Assembly (NCBI RefSeq): GCF_026151205.1
Contig: NC_087074.1
Coordinates: forward strand, 7,419,726-7,483,725
Reading direction: 5' to 3'
Length of the DNA: 64,000 nt
DNA from: Bolinopsis microptera
Taxonomy: Eukaryota; Ctenophora; Tentaculata; Lobata; Bolinopsidae
The notes under the pieces were generated by a model. The model was not told where the DNA came from and ran no database searches. It saw only the letters and a program-made list of their open reading frames with translations. This document shows, in pieces, positions 22,801 through 34,675 of the stretch (position 1 is the stretch's first letter; every line of letters begins with the position of its first letter). A program made the translations under genes and the position numbers.

Positions 22801-25800
22801 GAATCAACTTTTTAAAGTTCTCTAAGTCAAGTAGGCTCACTGGGGTCCATCTAGCGTAATTGGTGTGATCGAGGGCAAAGAAGTATTTTGTCAGTGCTGA
22901 CAACAGAGCCCTACTCTTCTCGAAATTTCTCTCTCGTATTGACCTGGAAGATAACGATCATAATGTATCCAATATTGACAGCATAAATGCCCCCTATACA
23001 GATTATAAATCACAATTTTATAATAATATATACACATATCTATTTTTGTCTGTTTTCTTTACCTCATAAAAGCCAGGACTGTTATTTGAAATTCTAGAAC
23101 CGTCTCCCAGTAAGCGAAATTGACATATTTTGAGAAGCAGTTAGCACTCCAGGCATCTATCTCGACATCACTGCACGAATCTTCGTATGCTTTCCTTTTG
23201 AGAACTTCTAGTGTGATCGCAATAACCTGGCATTATATGAAAACTGTAATGTCTATAACATTACGATCAACGTAACATTAGGCTCAGGATGTAAGACTCG
23301 TAAATATTTCTTCGCACAATTCTGCGTTCAAAGACACAATTTATAATTTTGGAGTCATCTGGCTCAACTTCTAAACATTTACCTCCATCATGTAGCGTGC
23401 GCGTGTAATCATAGGTACACTGAGAACAGCATTTGAAGGTGAAACTACAGATATGTCACAAGCACTGAGAATGTCCTCCAAGCCAGTTTTCTCCAAGAGC
23501 TGAGACTGAATGTGCATGCAAACCTAAGAATATATATAGATTACATTGCTACATCTACCAATTTCAAACATTACATTCATCAACCAGCTTAAGTTATACT
23601 TATTTTGAACCGATCTGGTATAGATAATTTGTTTGATTACAATTCTTTTCTGTGTTAAGTTATGAATGACCTAAAATACATAGGGTCAATCACGACATTC
23701 AAAATACATAGGTCTCTGTAACATAATTTTTAATTTCTATTATATCCATGGCTAAATAAACTCTTTTATCAATATCTTCATTTGACAATTTGATAATACC
23801 TACCAACACTGCTAAAATTAAAGTTGATATTGAGCAAAATACCATGCCGTAGCCTTTAAAGTAGTTTCATATTTCATACCATGTCGATCAGTCTTTGATT
23901 TAAAATTTGATCTTACATAAACAAAATCGTGCAGCCAAAATAAATGGCTATTTATATAGCGGTTCCGATTCAGATAATTCTAAAGAGTGCTGTTGATCCT
24001 ACATAAACAAAATCGTGCAGCCCAAAATAAATGGCTATTTATATAGCGGTTAATGTGATGCTTGCCAATATCATCCGACTTGAAACGTGGTAAACTGCAA
24101 ATAAAAGTGTATAATAGGGTTCTGATGGACCTATGCAGCCCCCCGGTCTACTCAGCCGAACGCTCCAGAAATCGTGTGTGAGGGTCAAATGAGAAGATGT
24201 ACATGATCTATACAGCGGAGCCACGGGCGAAGAAAGTGTGGTGTAATATTTACCTTAATCGCCTTAGTTATCGATCCTTCGGGTTCCTGTAGTACTGGTG
24301 CTGGCCATGGTTGTCCGAAGTAAAGGTAAAACGGTGGTTTTATATTTTTATATGACCCTGCTGCCTTGCAGCTAACCAACGTAAAGTAAAGTAAATATTA
24401 ATATCCATTACCCTAAATTAACATTAACTTTCCAGCGCTTCTATCAGTATCACGTGACTCTGATCCATATCCATGGTTAAATTCTAGTGTTATTCTAATA
24501 TTGAATAACCCTGCCAAACGTCTAACGAGATATGAATGCTTGTTATAGTCTGTGAAATGAGGTCACGTGACAACTACTTCTATCACGTGACTCTGATCCA
24601 GTATGAACCCAACTGCAGTTCTCCTTATATGGAGTAATTAGACCCTGGCAGATGTCTAACGAGGCATGAATGCTTGCTACATCGTCACGTGACACAGGGT
24701 ACCAGTGCTCGCACTTGTGACCTGTTCAGTTCCGTAGTTTACACCATCATTTGCACACCTAATTTAAACTGATATAATGAATATTTCTGAGCTGATTTTG
24801 ATCCTGGTCCTCGTCGGGCTCGTCATTTCCGACACAGCCCACGAGGACCTCGAAGAGTGTGTCAGGATGAGCAGCGCAGATCTGAGCAAGGAAGAGCTGG
24901 AGGGTCTCCAAGCGCAGTATGAGGGTGAGTGCCATCTTAAGTTATAATACAGCAAATATAAAGTATGTTCTATTAAGTCTGTAAATAGGTCCCCTTAATA
25001 AAATGATGAGCAAAGTATACCGATAATTCAATCGAGACCAATATATTCAGGATTAGCTAGAGCTTATGCTGCATGATACAAAATAATTGTATATTTTCTG
25101 ACTGTTTTCATTTTAGGATGCGAGGTGGTGAAGGAATGCGAAAGTTCCACTTTCCCCCTTCTTCTAAGTAGTAAGAAGAAGATTATGGTTACAGTAAGCT
25201 GTAAAAGCTTAGTCGGTGAGTCGAGATTTCAAATACGAGAGAGTCGTCTTGCACTCTTGAAGTGTAAACTAACATAACCCGAACCATTTATATTTTATAT
25301 TTTATGTATAATTGATATGAATAACCTTTAATTCTGAGAGGCGAGTGAATATGAGATTAGCCATGCACAATATAGTGCACAAATTCTTTACTGAAATCAT
25401 TTATACCTTATTTTGACCAACTTTTACTTATTCTAAACATATTGCAGGAACAGAGGATACTGTAGCTACAGTACCTAAGAGATCGAACCTGGGACTAAAA
25501 ATAGGGCTCCCGCTAGGAATCTCTGCTGGTTTAATTTTGGTTGCCTTATTTTGTTGGATTGGCATCAAATGTTTATGCCCAAAGGTTAAACTAAACTTCT
25601 GTCAGAAATGCTGTTAAAGTGTTTATCATGTATTTTTTGTTTTAAAAATTGTTAACAATTGTTCAAAGTTTTATGTCTCTGTTTTTAACAGATATTTATG
25701 TCTCTGTTTATAACAGATATCAGCAACAGATTATTATCATGATTATATTATCAAATATTATAACTAGTCAAATTTTATCTCGATAGATATTTGTTTAAGA

Positions 25801-28800
25801 AACAAATTGTTCATCATTGATCCGTGATGTCAATCTTACTTACTAACAACACTCATATTACTTCTTTTATCAATATCTTTTTATTCGAAGGTATATTTTC
25901 GTTTAGGCATTAGAATAGGATTAGATTGAAATTTAGTATAGCTTTAATCTTAATGTAATCAAGTTTTTATCCTACTAAGGTAATTGCTCAGTAGTATTTA
26001 TATAGTTCATATTTTGTTTGTTGTAAATTATCACGAATCACCTTCTCCTCAAATTGTAGCGTTTAGATTCCAAAATTTCAGCACCTCAAACCATAGACAC
26101 TCCCAAACTCCCAGCATTTAGTTTCGTACCTGTCATTAACTACCTCAGACAGAATTCAAGTCCACTAATGTCCAATAGTTTCACTCATAAACCTAGTCGT
26201 TTATTTACAAACAAGTCATGTGTCCTAACACCTCATTCTAAGTTCACTCCTGTCGATACCATTTGTCATCGTTTCTAAAAACAGAACTATCACATGAGTT
26301 TATCGTACGACAATTTAGAGTTATTTAAATTGTTTTATTATTCGAAAGACTGGACAATTATGAGTTCAGATTATTCTAAAGAGTGCTGTTGAGTCTAAAA
26401 GAGTTCTGCTGATTACCTATTATCTCTTGTATCGAATAGTAATGTAAGTTTCTTTTACATTTCTTAAATACACAAACCTACAATATAAAGTCTTTTATAT
26501 TGTATCCTGAGACGAACCAGCAGCCAGGTACATTAGATAACTTGATTACATCACTCCAGGAAATATCACTCTTAGATAATCATCCGGACAAGACCCAATA
26601 AAAACCAAAATAAGATAATAGGCTGATAAGTTGATCAAATTCCGACTAATCATATTGGTCTTGTAACTGGATATGGATATAGCTGACAATACCTACCAGA
26701 TTGCTAACATTGAAATTAGGGCAAAATACCACGCCGTAGCCTTTAAAGTTTTATGTCGGTCAGTCTTTGATGCAAGCTTTGATCCTACATAAACAAAATC
26801 GTGAACCGAAATAAGATAATAGGCTGATAAATTGATCAAATTCCGACTAATCATATTGGCCTTGTAACTGGATATGGATGTAGCAACCAATACCTGCCAA
26901 ATTGCTAAAATTGAAATTAGGGCAAAATACCACGCCGTAGCCTTTAAAAATCGTGCAGCTCAAAATAAATGGCTATTTATATAGCTTCTGATATAGCCCT
27001 TGAGGCTTGAATTGAAACGTGTGATATTTGTAAATATTCAAAGGTGGCAAGCTGTATCACGGGTCCTTCCGTATATAAGGACGGAGAAGATTACAATTTA
27101 TATCATAAACAGATTTTGGTATTTATTTCTTTATTTGTTGCTTTATTCTAACTCTTTGTACCTCAATTATTGACTTTCTATGTTGGCGAGCTGCCGTTCA
27201 ATCGCCTAGCGATTAATGTTGACTCGCTGCACCAGATGACCTTTACTTCATTCACATTGATAACATACTAGCTTGATTTACTCTTTATTATGTAGACTTT
27301 TTTGTTTTGCTGAAACTACTGAATATGGGGTCGTTCACATATTACGTAATCAGCTGAGGGGGGGGGGGGTTTCGAATGATTACACTATTGTTATTTTGAC
27401 ACAATAGCTATGTGTAAAACTGATTACGGAGGGGGGGGGGGGGGGGATGTTCCAAAAAATTATTACGTAATGTGTGAACAACAGCCGAAATTATACTCCT
27501 TTAAGTTAACTATATTTATTGACAGAAGGATGAAATTAACCGTGTTTATGTGCATCATACTGCTATTACGGTTGGTTGAAGCCGATGAAGACCCCGATAT
27601 CATCGTGCTGTCAGATTTAGGGATAGCACTTACCAGAATTGGAAACATCACAAGTAAATAAAAGAACTGGAATTATTACAAAGTTACAATAATGCAATAA
27701 ATAATGATTCATTCATTACAAAGTTGGCGTTTCATCATCTCTGACTATGAAGTAGATATTATGTTTATAGATAAACAAACTCGAGCTTGTTTTTTGTATG
27801 ATATATTAATGTTTTACTTTATATATCTCAGGCTATAAAGAAGTGAACACAGTAGGTCTGCAGATAAAACTAAAAATACCGAACCTAAAAACGCCCCAGT
27901 TTATCCTAGATAGCAAGATAATGATCAGTTCTTTGATGGCGATGGTTTCTCAAACTCGTCAGAAAGAGCTGCACAAAAAGTGAGTTTCACGATTTAACAC
28001 ATTATCGCCCTTAACTTTATTACTGCCCTTTTCTACTGCATACATTTAAAGAAACTTGAATATAGGAAAAAATAATAATTATAAACCCTTATTTAATCCA
28101 AGGTATAAATGTGTTGAAGCATGGGAGTCTTACGAAAAACACCTTCGTCGAGCCTTGAACACATCGCATTTCTGTACAAACCGAATGCTGCGTAAGTTAC
28201 ACAAATATACACGAATTTATAGTCGAAGATGATTAAAACTCTTATACTATTATTCTAAAGCTGCAGAAAAAGTTCTAAATATTGAATTAAACTTGCTTAC
28301 AGTGGGGTTATGACAACTTTGTCAATTGAAATTTGATTACAATTTTCAGATGAAAGAAAGATGAAAGTACAGGACCGAAGTAAGAGAGATCAACTTAACC
28401 AAGTCGAGGATAATCAAGCATACTTTAAAACAGCTCTCGAACAACAGGTAACATTGACGTGCAATTGTTGAGTGTACAATAGATAAGTGAAATGGCACCA
28501 AAATTAACCAGTGTATTTAACATATCACAGACGCCTGATATTATCATCCGTAGGTAACGTCAAGTGAAGTGTTTGTAGGGACAATCGAGACATTCGAATT
28601 ATATCTAAACAACGAGATTATGTTGGATTCCTGCCTGTTTGACGTGCAGACATTGTATATGGACCTGGTTAGCTACATTACAAGTTTCTTTTACGTTTAT
28701 GTAGTTTAAACAAAATATTGCAATATATTGAATATCGAACAAAAAGTTCAAACTGTTCTGGCTTTTTCGTCAGTTGACACTATTACTCTGGGTCTCCCAT

Positions 28801-31800
28801 TACTGAATGGGTGACCCATACATTTTTATAATGACTACACAGAATTCCATCAACAGGTACATGACGTAGCTTCTTACAAGGATCGTATTAGGCAGCTGAG
28901 CATTTTGGGCATGGCAGGACAATTTCAACTAACTGATCTCTTCTTCGACGACTTACTGTTTGACTCTATTTCGGACAATGACGTCGTTCGGAGAAGTGAT
29001 GTGTCAGACCCAGCTTTGTTGCTAAAGCACGCTCGTCTTTTGCCAGTGGCAGCGTGTCAAAACTTTGGTGACGAATATATAGGATTCTCATTTGTTATGA
29101 CTTTGCCACGACTTCTGAGACCGAGTCCTGTTTACGAGGTTCTGCAAACTGGCTTCTACCCAGTGGAAAAGAACGAATGTTACAAAGTAAGGGAATCGTC
29201 TCAGATAATTATCGAGGACGGTGCTCTCTTCAGCTTCAAGGGGTGCAGAGAAGGATTGTTTGGACTGTGTTCTGATGAATCTTTCAGGAGGAGCTTGTCA
29301 TTGTCTTGCCTGACAAATTCATCGCTCAGCTCCTCTTGTCAGCTCACGAAGAGCAATTGCTCCCCGTACAACCTTGAGTCGTTGAACACAGGGGTACTTA
29401 TTACTTCGACAGAAAGAGCAACAGCCTTCAACGGAGATGGGCATGCTCTTCAACATTTCGCGCCCAATAAGGCAACTTTTATACCTTGGTCTGTAGAGAA
29501 CCAGGCAGTGCACGTGGGTACTAGGATTTTGTTTAACCCTAGTACTTACAACAACACGCTCACCCTAAACATGCACTACGACGCCAACTCTACTGACCTG
29601 TTTCGTTTTGACGAATCTGATGTTCTGAATATTTCTACCATTCCAGAACTCAAAAACCTCAACGAAAGAATAAGAAAAACGGAAAGTAAAGTTGACTTAA
29701 ATTTTTATGATGTAAAATCGACCTTAGGGAATTTTTCGATTATTGACTATGTTATCATATTTTTCGTTGCATTTCTATTTATATGTTTATTGATTGTATC
29801 AATAAAATTATGGAAGTGTTGCGTTAGAGATGAACGTAATCTGGACCCCGATTATGTATGCTGATTTTTAAAGATATCGATTTTCCTTTGAGAGCAATGT
29901 GTTTCGTATTTTATAATAATTGCAATAAGTTGCGACTTGCGAGCTTTTTCTTTGTCTAATACGTTAAAATTTAGAAAGCTTGTGGCTAATATGAGAACGC
30001 TAATAGTATAGTATTACATCAATATCCAACCAAACTGAGAATAGAGGCAATTGAGCACACTCCTCGCAACAAAACCGATAATAATGACACACCAGTTATT
30101 GTTGCACGAGCAAGTTACTGTGCAATTTTACTCTTTTTGACAAATTTCTGAAAATTTTTAACGTGAGCGGTGATACCAAAATCAAAAAACTTTGGATAAT
30201 AATACGTAAATAATTGCTTGCCTGCTCCGTGTGAAGATCTCCCATGAGTGGTAAGTAAAGTTGTAAGCCGTACTGATCTGGTATGGTGAACTGAATCTGC
30301 TTCGAAAGAGCATACAGTGGCATATCAGAAACATCCACTGTTGTTTTCTGCGAGGGATTCAGCACATCCTTGGCGGCTTTTATTAGGTCGATGCAGTGTC
30401 GCATCATCTTGAAGGTGTGAGCGACTTCAAACTGGACAGGCAGGAGCGCACTTATGGTGAGGTGTTCATGCGGCTCCACTGCATTCTCCTGCCGAGAATG
30501 GTACGCCACGTTTGTAATTGTGATATTCTCTGGCTCTTGAATTGCTTGCACAACTTCGGCAGCACTCTCCAGCCACTTCCGTTCTTCGTCCAAGGAACTC
30601 TTCGTGGATTGTTCGTGCTCCATCATCAGTGGCGAATCACACTCATAAGGCGCAAAATACTGATAGGTTTTCTTTGGTTGAACTTCAGTAAAGTCAGCAA
30701 AATCCAGTCTGAAGAATTCTGGAACCTCAAAAGTTGTTTCAGAATCAACCTGACATAGTTGTGGACGAGATCGTTTTTCTCCCACATTATCTGTAGGTTA
30801 CAGTAAATTAGCAATGACTAGTTGAGTTCAGAAATATTAGAAAAAATCAATGCTATATTACGATAAAATAGGTTTAAATACGTATTAACCAGTTTTAAGA
30901 AATGCATGATCTAGCTAAACAAAATTTCTTTATTGATAATTATTGCGCCAAATGATCTAACCTCTGGTAGGTTGCTGAAACAAGCTAACGGTAGTGCCAT
31001 GAAAGCCCTCTCGACCAGTTGTACTGAGAGCATGTTTATCCAGGTTGTCTTTCACACCAATAAGGAACAGTTTTAATCTGAGGTTGAGTGGCACTACTGC
31101 ACCATCTTCGTTGAACTGTTCCAAAGAAGTGGCGACAAGAATGTTGATTAACTCCCGTATCTGAAGATCATTATAAATTGTTATAAAATGTGAAATTGGA
31201 TATCCATAATTTGAAATGGATTGCAGAATTGTCGCAATGCTACATATTTATATTAACATAGAGTTTGTTGGTTTGCCATAAACTAAACCATGTCTTAACT
31301 CTTACCCTTTGGTAGTTCAGCACCAATCCATTACTGTAAATAAAATCAAACAGTGTTCGCGACGGAATAATGCCGTACAAATGCAGAGATATGTACTGGA
31401 ACTGAGGCGTTTCCTTCATGGGATTTTTCTTTCTGAAACTTGTCTGAAATATTTTTCATAATTAGTGTTTGTGATAAAGTGACAAACGCCATTCTTTGAC
31501 GCGGAAAGCATAATATCAATGCTGACGTTACAATTAATAAAATAAGCACGATAGAACCAAAAACGCTTTTAGATACTTTTTATTAGTTTTAACTTCAGCA
31601 TTAATCAAGATAATCAGCTTCACATACAAACGAATTAAACTATGTCAGCTGTATGCTCACACCATTTACAAAGAGGATAAACTGATATTGAGGAATTGTC
31701 ATACCTTTCTTTTACTTTTAAAAATCCCCCGACAGTTGAATTGGATGATATCTGTAACCATATCCGCTTCTTTTGATATCGAGTCTTCATCTCCGTCCAG

Positions 31801-33351
31801 AATCTCATTCAACAGAGCTCGTAAATGTCGAGAAGGAGTGTTCGAGAGAATTGATGCATCAAACCTGCCTACGAATTCGTTTCTATATCGAAAGAGTTCT
31901 TTTCTGATCTCCTTTATAAGTGCTGTCTTTGATAACGTGTCATCATCTCTATTCATCTCCGCATCTATTGTTGCGGCAAGACTAGCAACGATCATGCTGT
32001 CGAAACACACATAACACGTCTTACCAACAGTGAATCGTTTTAGTCCAGGGATTGCTTCCGCAAGTTTCTCTGAAAACTTAGTGATGTGATCAGATAAAAC
32101 ATTGCTGGAGCTTGCGGTGTTCTCAGGTAGATTAGACGTCACATAGTCATTGTACTTAAGCTGCAGGTCAGACACGCGGTAAAGTTCTGGTGAAAACTTC
32201 TCCTGCTCCAGTAAAAAGGTCCGTACAGTGTCAATACCAGCACTCATTAATGCAGCATTGGTGTTGTCGTGCGCAGACACGTGTCTTTCCCTTTTAGCAG
32301 CCTTAGAGGCAGGTTTCAAACTTACAGATACTTTACCCTTCTCTTTGTTCACTCTAGAGTTGCTGTACCTCACACGACACGATTTGTGATATCTACCTAG
32401 CTTGCTAAAGAGATATTTTCCAAGACTCTCAGGGGTAAGAACAGGGCAATTATTCATATGCGCATCAGGATTAACATCAATGTTGCACAGATCCGGACGA
32501 TTTCTGTACATCCACAGATAGCATGTTGCGAAATCGACGAAGAAACTTTCATCTTTTCCTTGAATCAGACTATCCTTTTTCGTTTCTAACGTCTAGGGAA
32601 ATTCGTATTGTAAAAGAAGACTAACATGGCCTCTCATACTCTTATAATTAAATTGAAATAATATTATAATAATTATATTTGCGAGCAAAAGTTTCACACA
32701 AACCTGATCGATCTGGCATATGAAGCACAAGTCCCAGTCCATTTCAAACATATCAACATCTGGTCCACTTGATTGGGAACTAAATGAGGAAGGTCTCCAC
32801 ATGGTCTGAGGTCTACTTGAGGGGGGTGAAAAAGGCGGGACTTTTTCCACTTGGATGGCAATAGTTTCTTCATCCCAAGAGGATTCGTCAATCTTAGAAA
32901 CAGCAGTGTTCACCTGCAAATCCTCGATAACTTCCCACGTTTATATCAATAATACCATGTGACATAAGCTTGATATCACACTTAAAGAGAAATACATTAT
33001 GTAAATAGTTTGCAAATCCAATAGAAATGGATAAAAAATTACTACTCGCTATCTGTCTAATTAACTTTAAATAATATTGTTTTAAAGTGTTAGTTACACA
33101 GGAGGAAACCACTCACCCTGTCATAGTTGTCTTTCACATCGTTCAGACACTGAATACACACACATGATGTTTGCTTTGGTGGGCACAACCCAGGATTGAT
33201 CTTCTGAAGCAGGGCGAGGAATTCTCTCGACTGTTTTGTCATCCGTTCACTTTCAGAGTGGAAGAAAACTGTTTCATTAAAATCCTTTATTTCTATTCGA
33301 GTACAGATACAGCACTCTGAAGATTGATGTATGGTCACATTTTTGTATACC
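19895..33351 (-). CDS. Large repetitive-family protein: zinc knuckles, FEN1/XPG-like nuclease region, CXC domain
   Basis: Exons in order: 33351-33117, 32913-32704, 32592-31705, 31443-31306, 31160-30962, 30790-30222, 23523-23383, 23226-23063, 22943-22131, 21944-21740, 21214-21071, 20926-19895. All phases agree, giving about 1,578 codons with no stop. Landmarks in order are CCIC and CIQC knuckles, LCFIC, GRYHKSC, NGLVLNY, GVKDNLD, MGDLHTEQ, FFALDHTNYARW, HSAIALDQAHEQNN, then EADTRVALFVKDA, RTGDTDVIFI and SGCDYTPSFYGIGKSKW. The last block resembles the acidic and helix-3-turn-helix parts of FEN1/XPG nucleases. The C-terminus has a CXC/tesmin-like cysteine cluster (CGCRRKQDICQGRCSC). I recall this as a multi-copy, mostly uncharacterised metazoan family, probably transposon-derived. 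The intron 30221-23524 uses a GC donor (CAG|GCAAGC) and holds two plus-strand genes. The 5' end is unresolved. Nuclease activity is inference. Confidence 0.85.
21388..21591 (-). mobile_element. LINE 3'-end fragment (CR1/L2-like C-terminus)
   Basis: An open stretch ends SVWNQLPYQLRTLTDIALFK followed by KRLNTHLF and a stop. This is the typical C-terminal tail of CR1/L2-type ORF2 proteins (W..LP..LR...FK..L..HLF). It lies in an intron of the large minus-strand gene with no reverse-transcriptase core nearby, so it is a dead 3' fragment. Confidence 0.75.
23801..24056. repeat. Intronic repeat also found at 26602-26990
   Basis: The segment ACATAAACAAAATCGTGCAG...AAATGGCTATTTATATAGCG occurs twice here, at about 23915-23963 and 24001-24050. 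It occurs again near 26945-26985, together with an upstream ATACCA.GCCGTAGCCTTTAA motif. The 26602-26945 stretch is itself a ~210-bp tandem duplication (AGATAATAGGCTGATAA...). All copies lie within the nested-gene intron. Confidence 0.65.
24122..24395 (+). mobile_element. SINE, 5'-truncated copy
   Basis: It shares with 36575-36900 the segments CTATGCAGCCCCCCGGTC, GGGCGAAGAAAGT, ATCCTTCGG.TTCCTGTA and TGTCCGAAGTAAA. It ends in (GTAAA)n. The tRNA-like head present in the other copy is missing. Confidence 0.78.
24451..24691 (+). promoter_or_regulatory. CACGTG (E-box) cluster upstream of the small membrane-protein gene
   Basis: Four CACGTG motifs at 24451, 24564, 24584 and 24686, mostly in the extended form TCACGTGAC. 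They sit in diverged tandem copies of a module containing GTCTAACGAG and ATGAATGCTTG. The last is 86 bp before the ATG at 24777. TCACGTGA is the classic site for USF/TFE/Myc-type bHLH-zip factors. Promoter function is inference. Confidence 0.5.
24777..25617 (+). CDS. Small type I membrane protein, function unknown (3 exons, 138 aa)
   Basis: Exons 24777-24924, 25117-25215 and 25448-25617 join in phase 1 each time and end at TAA. The product starts with a clear signal peptide (MNISELILILVLVGLVISD). A short ectodomain follows with cysteines in ECV, GCEVVKECE and VSCKS. Then come one membrane helix (LGISAGLILVALFCWIGI) and a cysteine-rich tail ending QKCC. No family was recognised. It lies antisense inside the 6.7-kb intron of the large minus-strand gene, 1.9 kb upstream of another plus-strand membrane-protein gene. 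CACGTG motifs lie just before the ATG. Two small introns, good donors and a coherent topology argue for a real gene. It could be a tiny receptor, ligand or secretory accessory protein, but nothing shows which. Confidence 0.75.
25618..27328. other. Gene-free intronic stretch between the two nested genes
   Basis: AT-rich sequence with a ~210-bp tandem duplication at 26602-26945 and otherwise no credible coding frame or RNA gene. A short direct repeat (ATATTTATGTCTCTGTTTATAA type) lies at about 25670-25720. Confidence 0.6.
27329..27482. mobile_element. MITE with GTCGTTCACATATTACGTAAT ends
   Basis: A ~154-bp element whose ends, GGTCGTTCACATATTACGTA and the complement-like TTACGTAATGTGTGAACAAC, are inverted repeats. 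The inside has G runs and the motif ACACAATAGCTATGTG. A second copy is at 44867-45031. It ends 48 bp before the start codon of the next gene. Confidence 0.82.
27530..29864 (+). CDS. Multi-exon type I membrane glycoprotein with an envelope-like layout (526 aa)
   Basis: Exons 27530-27653, 27832-27979, 28103-28191, 28350-28447, 28554-28667 and 28857-29864 agree in phase and give 527 codons including TGA. The start is the first ATG, opening a signal peptide (MKLTVFMCIILLLRLVEA). The first five exons encode a charged helical region. The long last exon encodes a cysteine-rich domain with several N-glycosylation sequons, a short heptad-like stretch, one membrane helix (IDYVIIFFVAFLFICLLIV) and a 20-residue tail. 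The order of helical region, cysteine-rich domain, membrane-proximal coil and C-terminal anchor recalls fusion/envelope glycoproteins of LTR-retroelements and baculovirus F type. No furin-like site or fusion peptide was identified, and five introns argue for a host gene. It is nested antisense in the large minus-strand gene. An unrelated adhesion or receptor protein is equally possible. Confidence 0.68.
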
Positions 33352-34107
33352 CTACAGCAAAATAATGATATTTTTTAAATAGTTTTTATCAATGCATAAA
33401 CTTAACTTCTACAAATTCAAAATTGTTACGTCTGTCTACCCTTCTTGAGCCACTTTTGATGAATCATAAACTTATGAATAAAGTTTTAAAAAGCATGACA
33501 TAAAAATGTAACTCACTGGATTTGTCCAAAAGCGAGTGAAAGTACTGAGAAAGCACTTTTATGTCGCCACCAGAGAGCCTCGAGAGCTTAACTTTGTCTG
33601 TTTATTTGAATATTTAGTATATAATATGAGATGGAAGATGAAAATGATAGATATAACGTTCAAATTCTAAAAGTCCACCAAAATTTAGTCACATTCAACT
33701 TGGCTAACACAAAAATATTAGTTCTTTATTATAGTAGGTAATTTGACGTAATGTAGTGTAGACTAAATTATTGTGTATAATAATTACAAGAAAACAACAA
33801 ATTCAAGAAACCTGTCGGAGGGATTTGAGTGTTCCTTTGAACAGTCCTTTTCTCGAAGGTTGAGAGCTTTCCATACACCCAGAGAGCCAAATCGGATTTG
33901 GCCTTCTTTCGGGCGTATGAAATCTTCGATATGATGCCTTGTACATCTTGAAACCCTGCAGTAATCATTATTCAAAACTTATAGAGCCTATAAAGGGTCG
34001 TTCATATAATATTGTGTATTTGCAACTTATATTATTGTTACTGTACATTTTCAACCCTTCGTCATGTATTTCACAATAGATATTGTTAAAAGCATAATAA
34101 TATTAAT

Positions 34108-34172
34108 GACCTGCATAGCCGACAAGTTGATTGATGTAGTCTCGATAAACAGGGCGTTGTTCTACTTCACTC
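34108..34172 (-). CDS. Short candidate first exon
   Basis: Minus-strand ATG at 34172 followed by SEVEQRPVYRDYINQLVGYA and a donor (GCAG|GTCATT). It joins in phase to the exon at about 33956-33810, which encodes FQDVQGIISKISYARKKAKS and ends at ACAG|GTTTC. Together they could be the N-terminus of the large minus-strand gene or a small separate gene. The phase does not fit the next known exon (33351) directly, so an intermediate exon would be needed. One possible intermediate ends near 33516, at AAATCCA|GTGAGT. Confidence 0.35.
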
Positions 34173-34386
34173 ATTTTGTTCCAAGCTGGAATGTAGTATT
34201 GTTAAATATAGGTTTGTTTATGTACCTCTCATTATAAAAGGTTTAAACTTACACAGCATTGATAATATCATCCAACAAAGCTGTTTGAACAGTATTAGAT
34301 TGAGTTAAAATTACAACTTATTCAGATTCAGTTTGTGAAATTTAACATTATGAGCCTGTATAATTAATTATAATAATTATGATAAT

Positions 34387-34602
34387 TTAGCTGAAAATCA
34401 AACCATCTGAGTTTTCAGTGTTATCACAATGATGTCGATCTAAATTCGTCTTAATCTGCATGGCTGTGAGCGGATCGAAGTCTTTTAACAAACCATACGA
34501 GCTTCTTTCATCGAGAAGATTCTTGAAGTGATCCGCATGTACACAGAGAACTGTCTTAGCTAGTTCTGGGTCCATAAACATGTCACTTTCTTTCTAATGG
34601 TG
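34387..34602 (-). CDS. Candidate last exon of an unrecognised minus-strand gene
   Basis: After an acceptor (CATTAG|AAAGAAAG) an open frame reads through a charged segment (ELAKTVLCVHADHFKNLLDE) to a stop at 34387. Composition looks coding and no family was recognised. Upstream exons would lie to the right, in the tandem-repeat region. Confidence 0.35.
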
Positions 34603-34675
34603 ATTGTCAAGTTTGTTCAGCAACATAATTCAGAATTAAAGAAATTCTATATTAGAGATGACACAGCTTAAATAA

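Noticed and set aside
32694-32891. Alternative frame reading MTNPLGMKKLLPSK...
   Set aside because: The overlapping frame carries the LCFIC knuckle and is the one in phase with the next exon.
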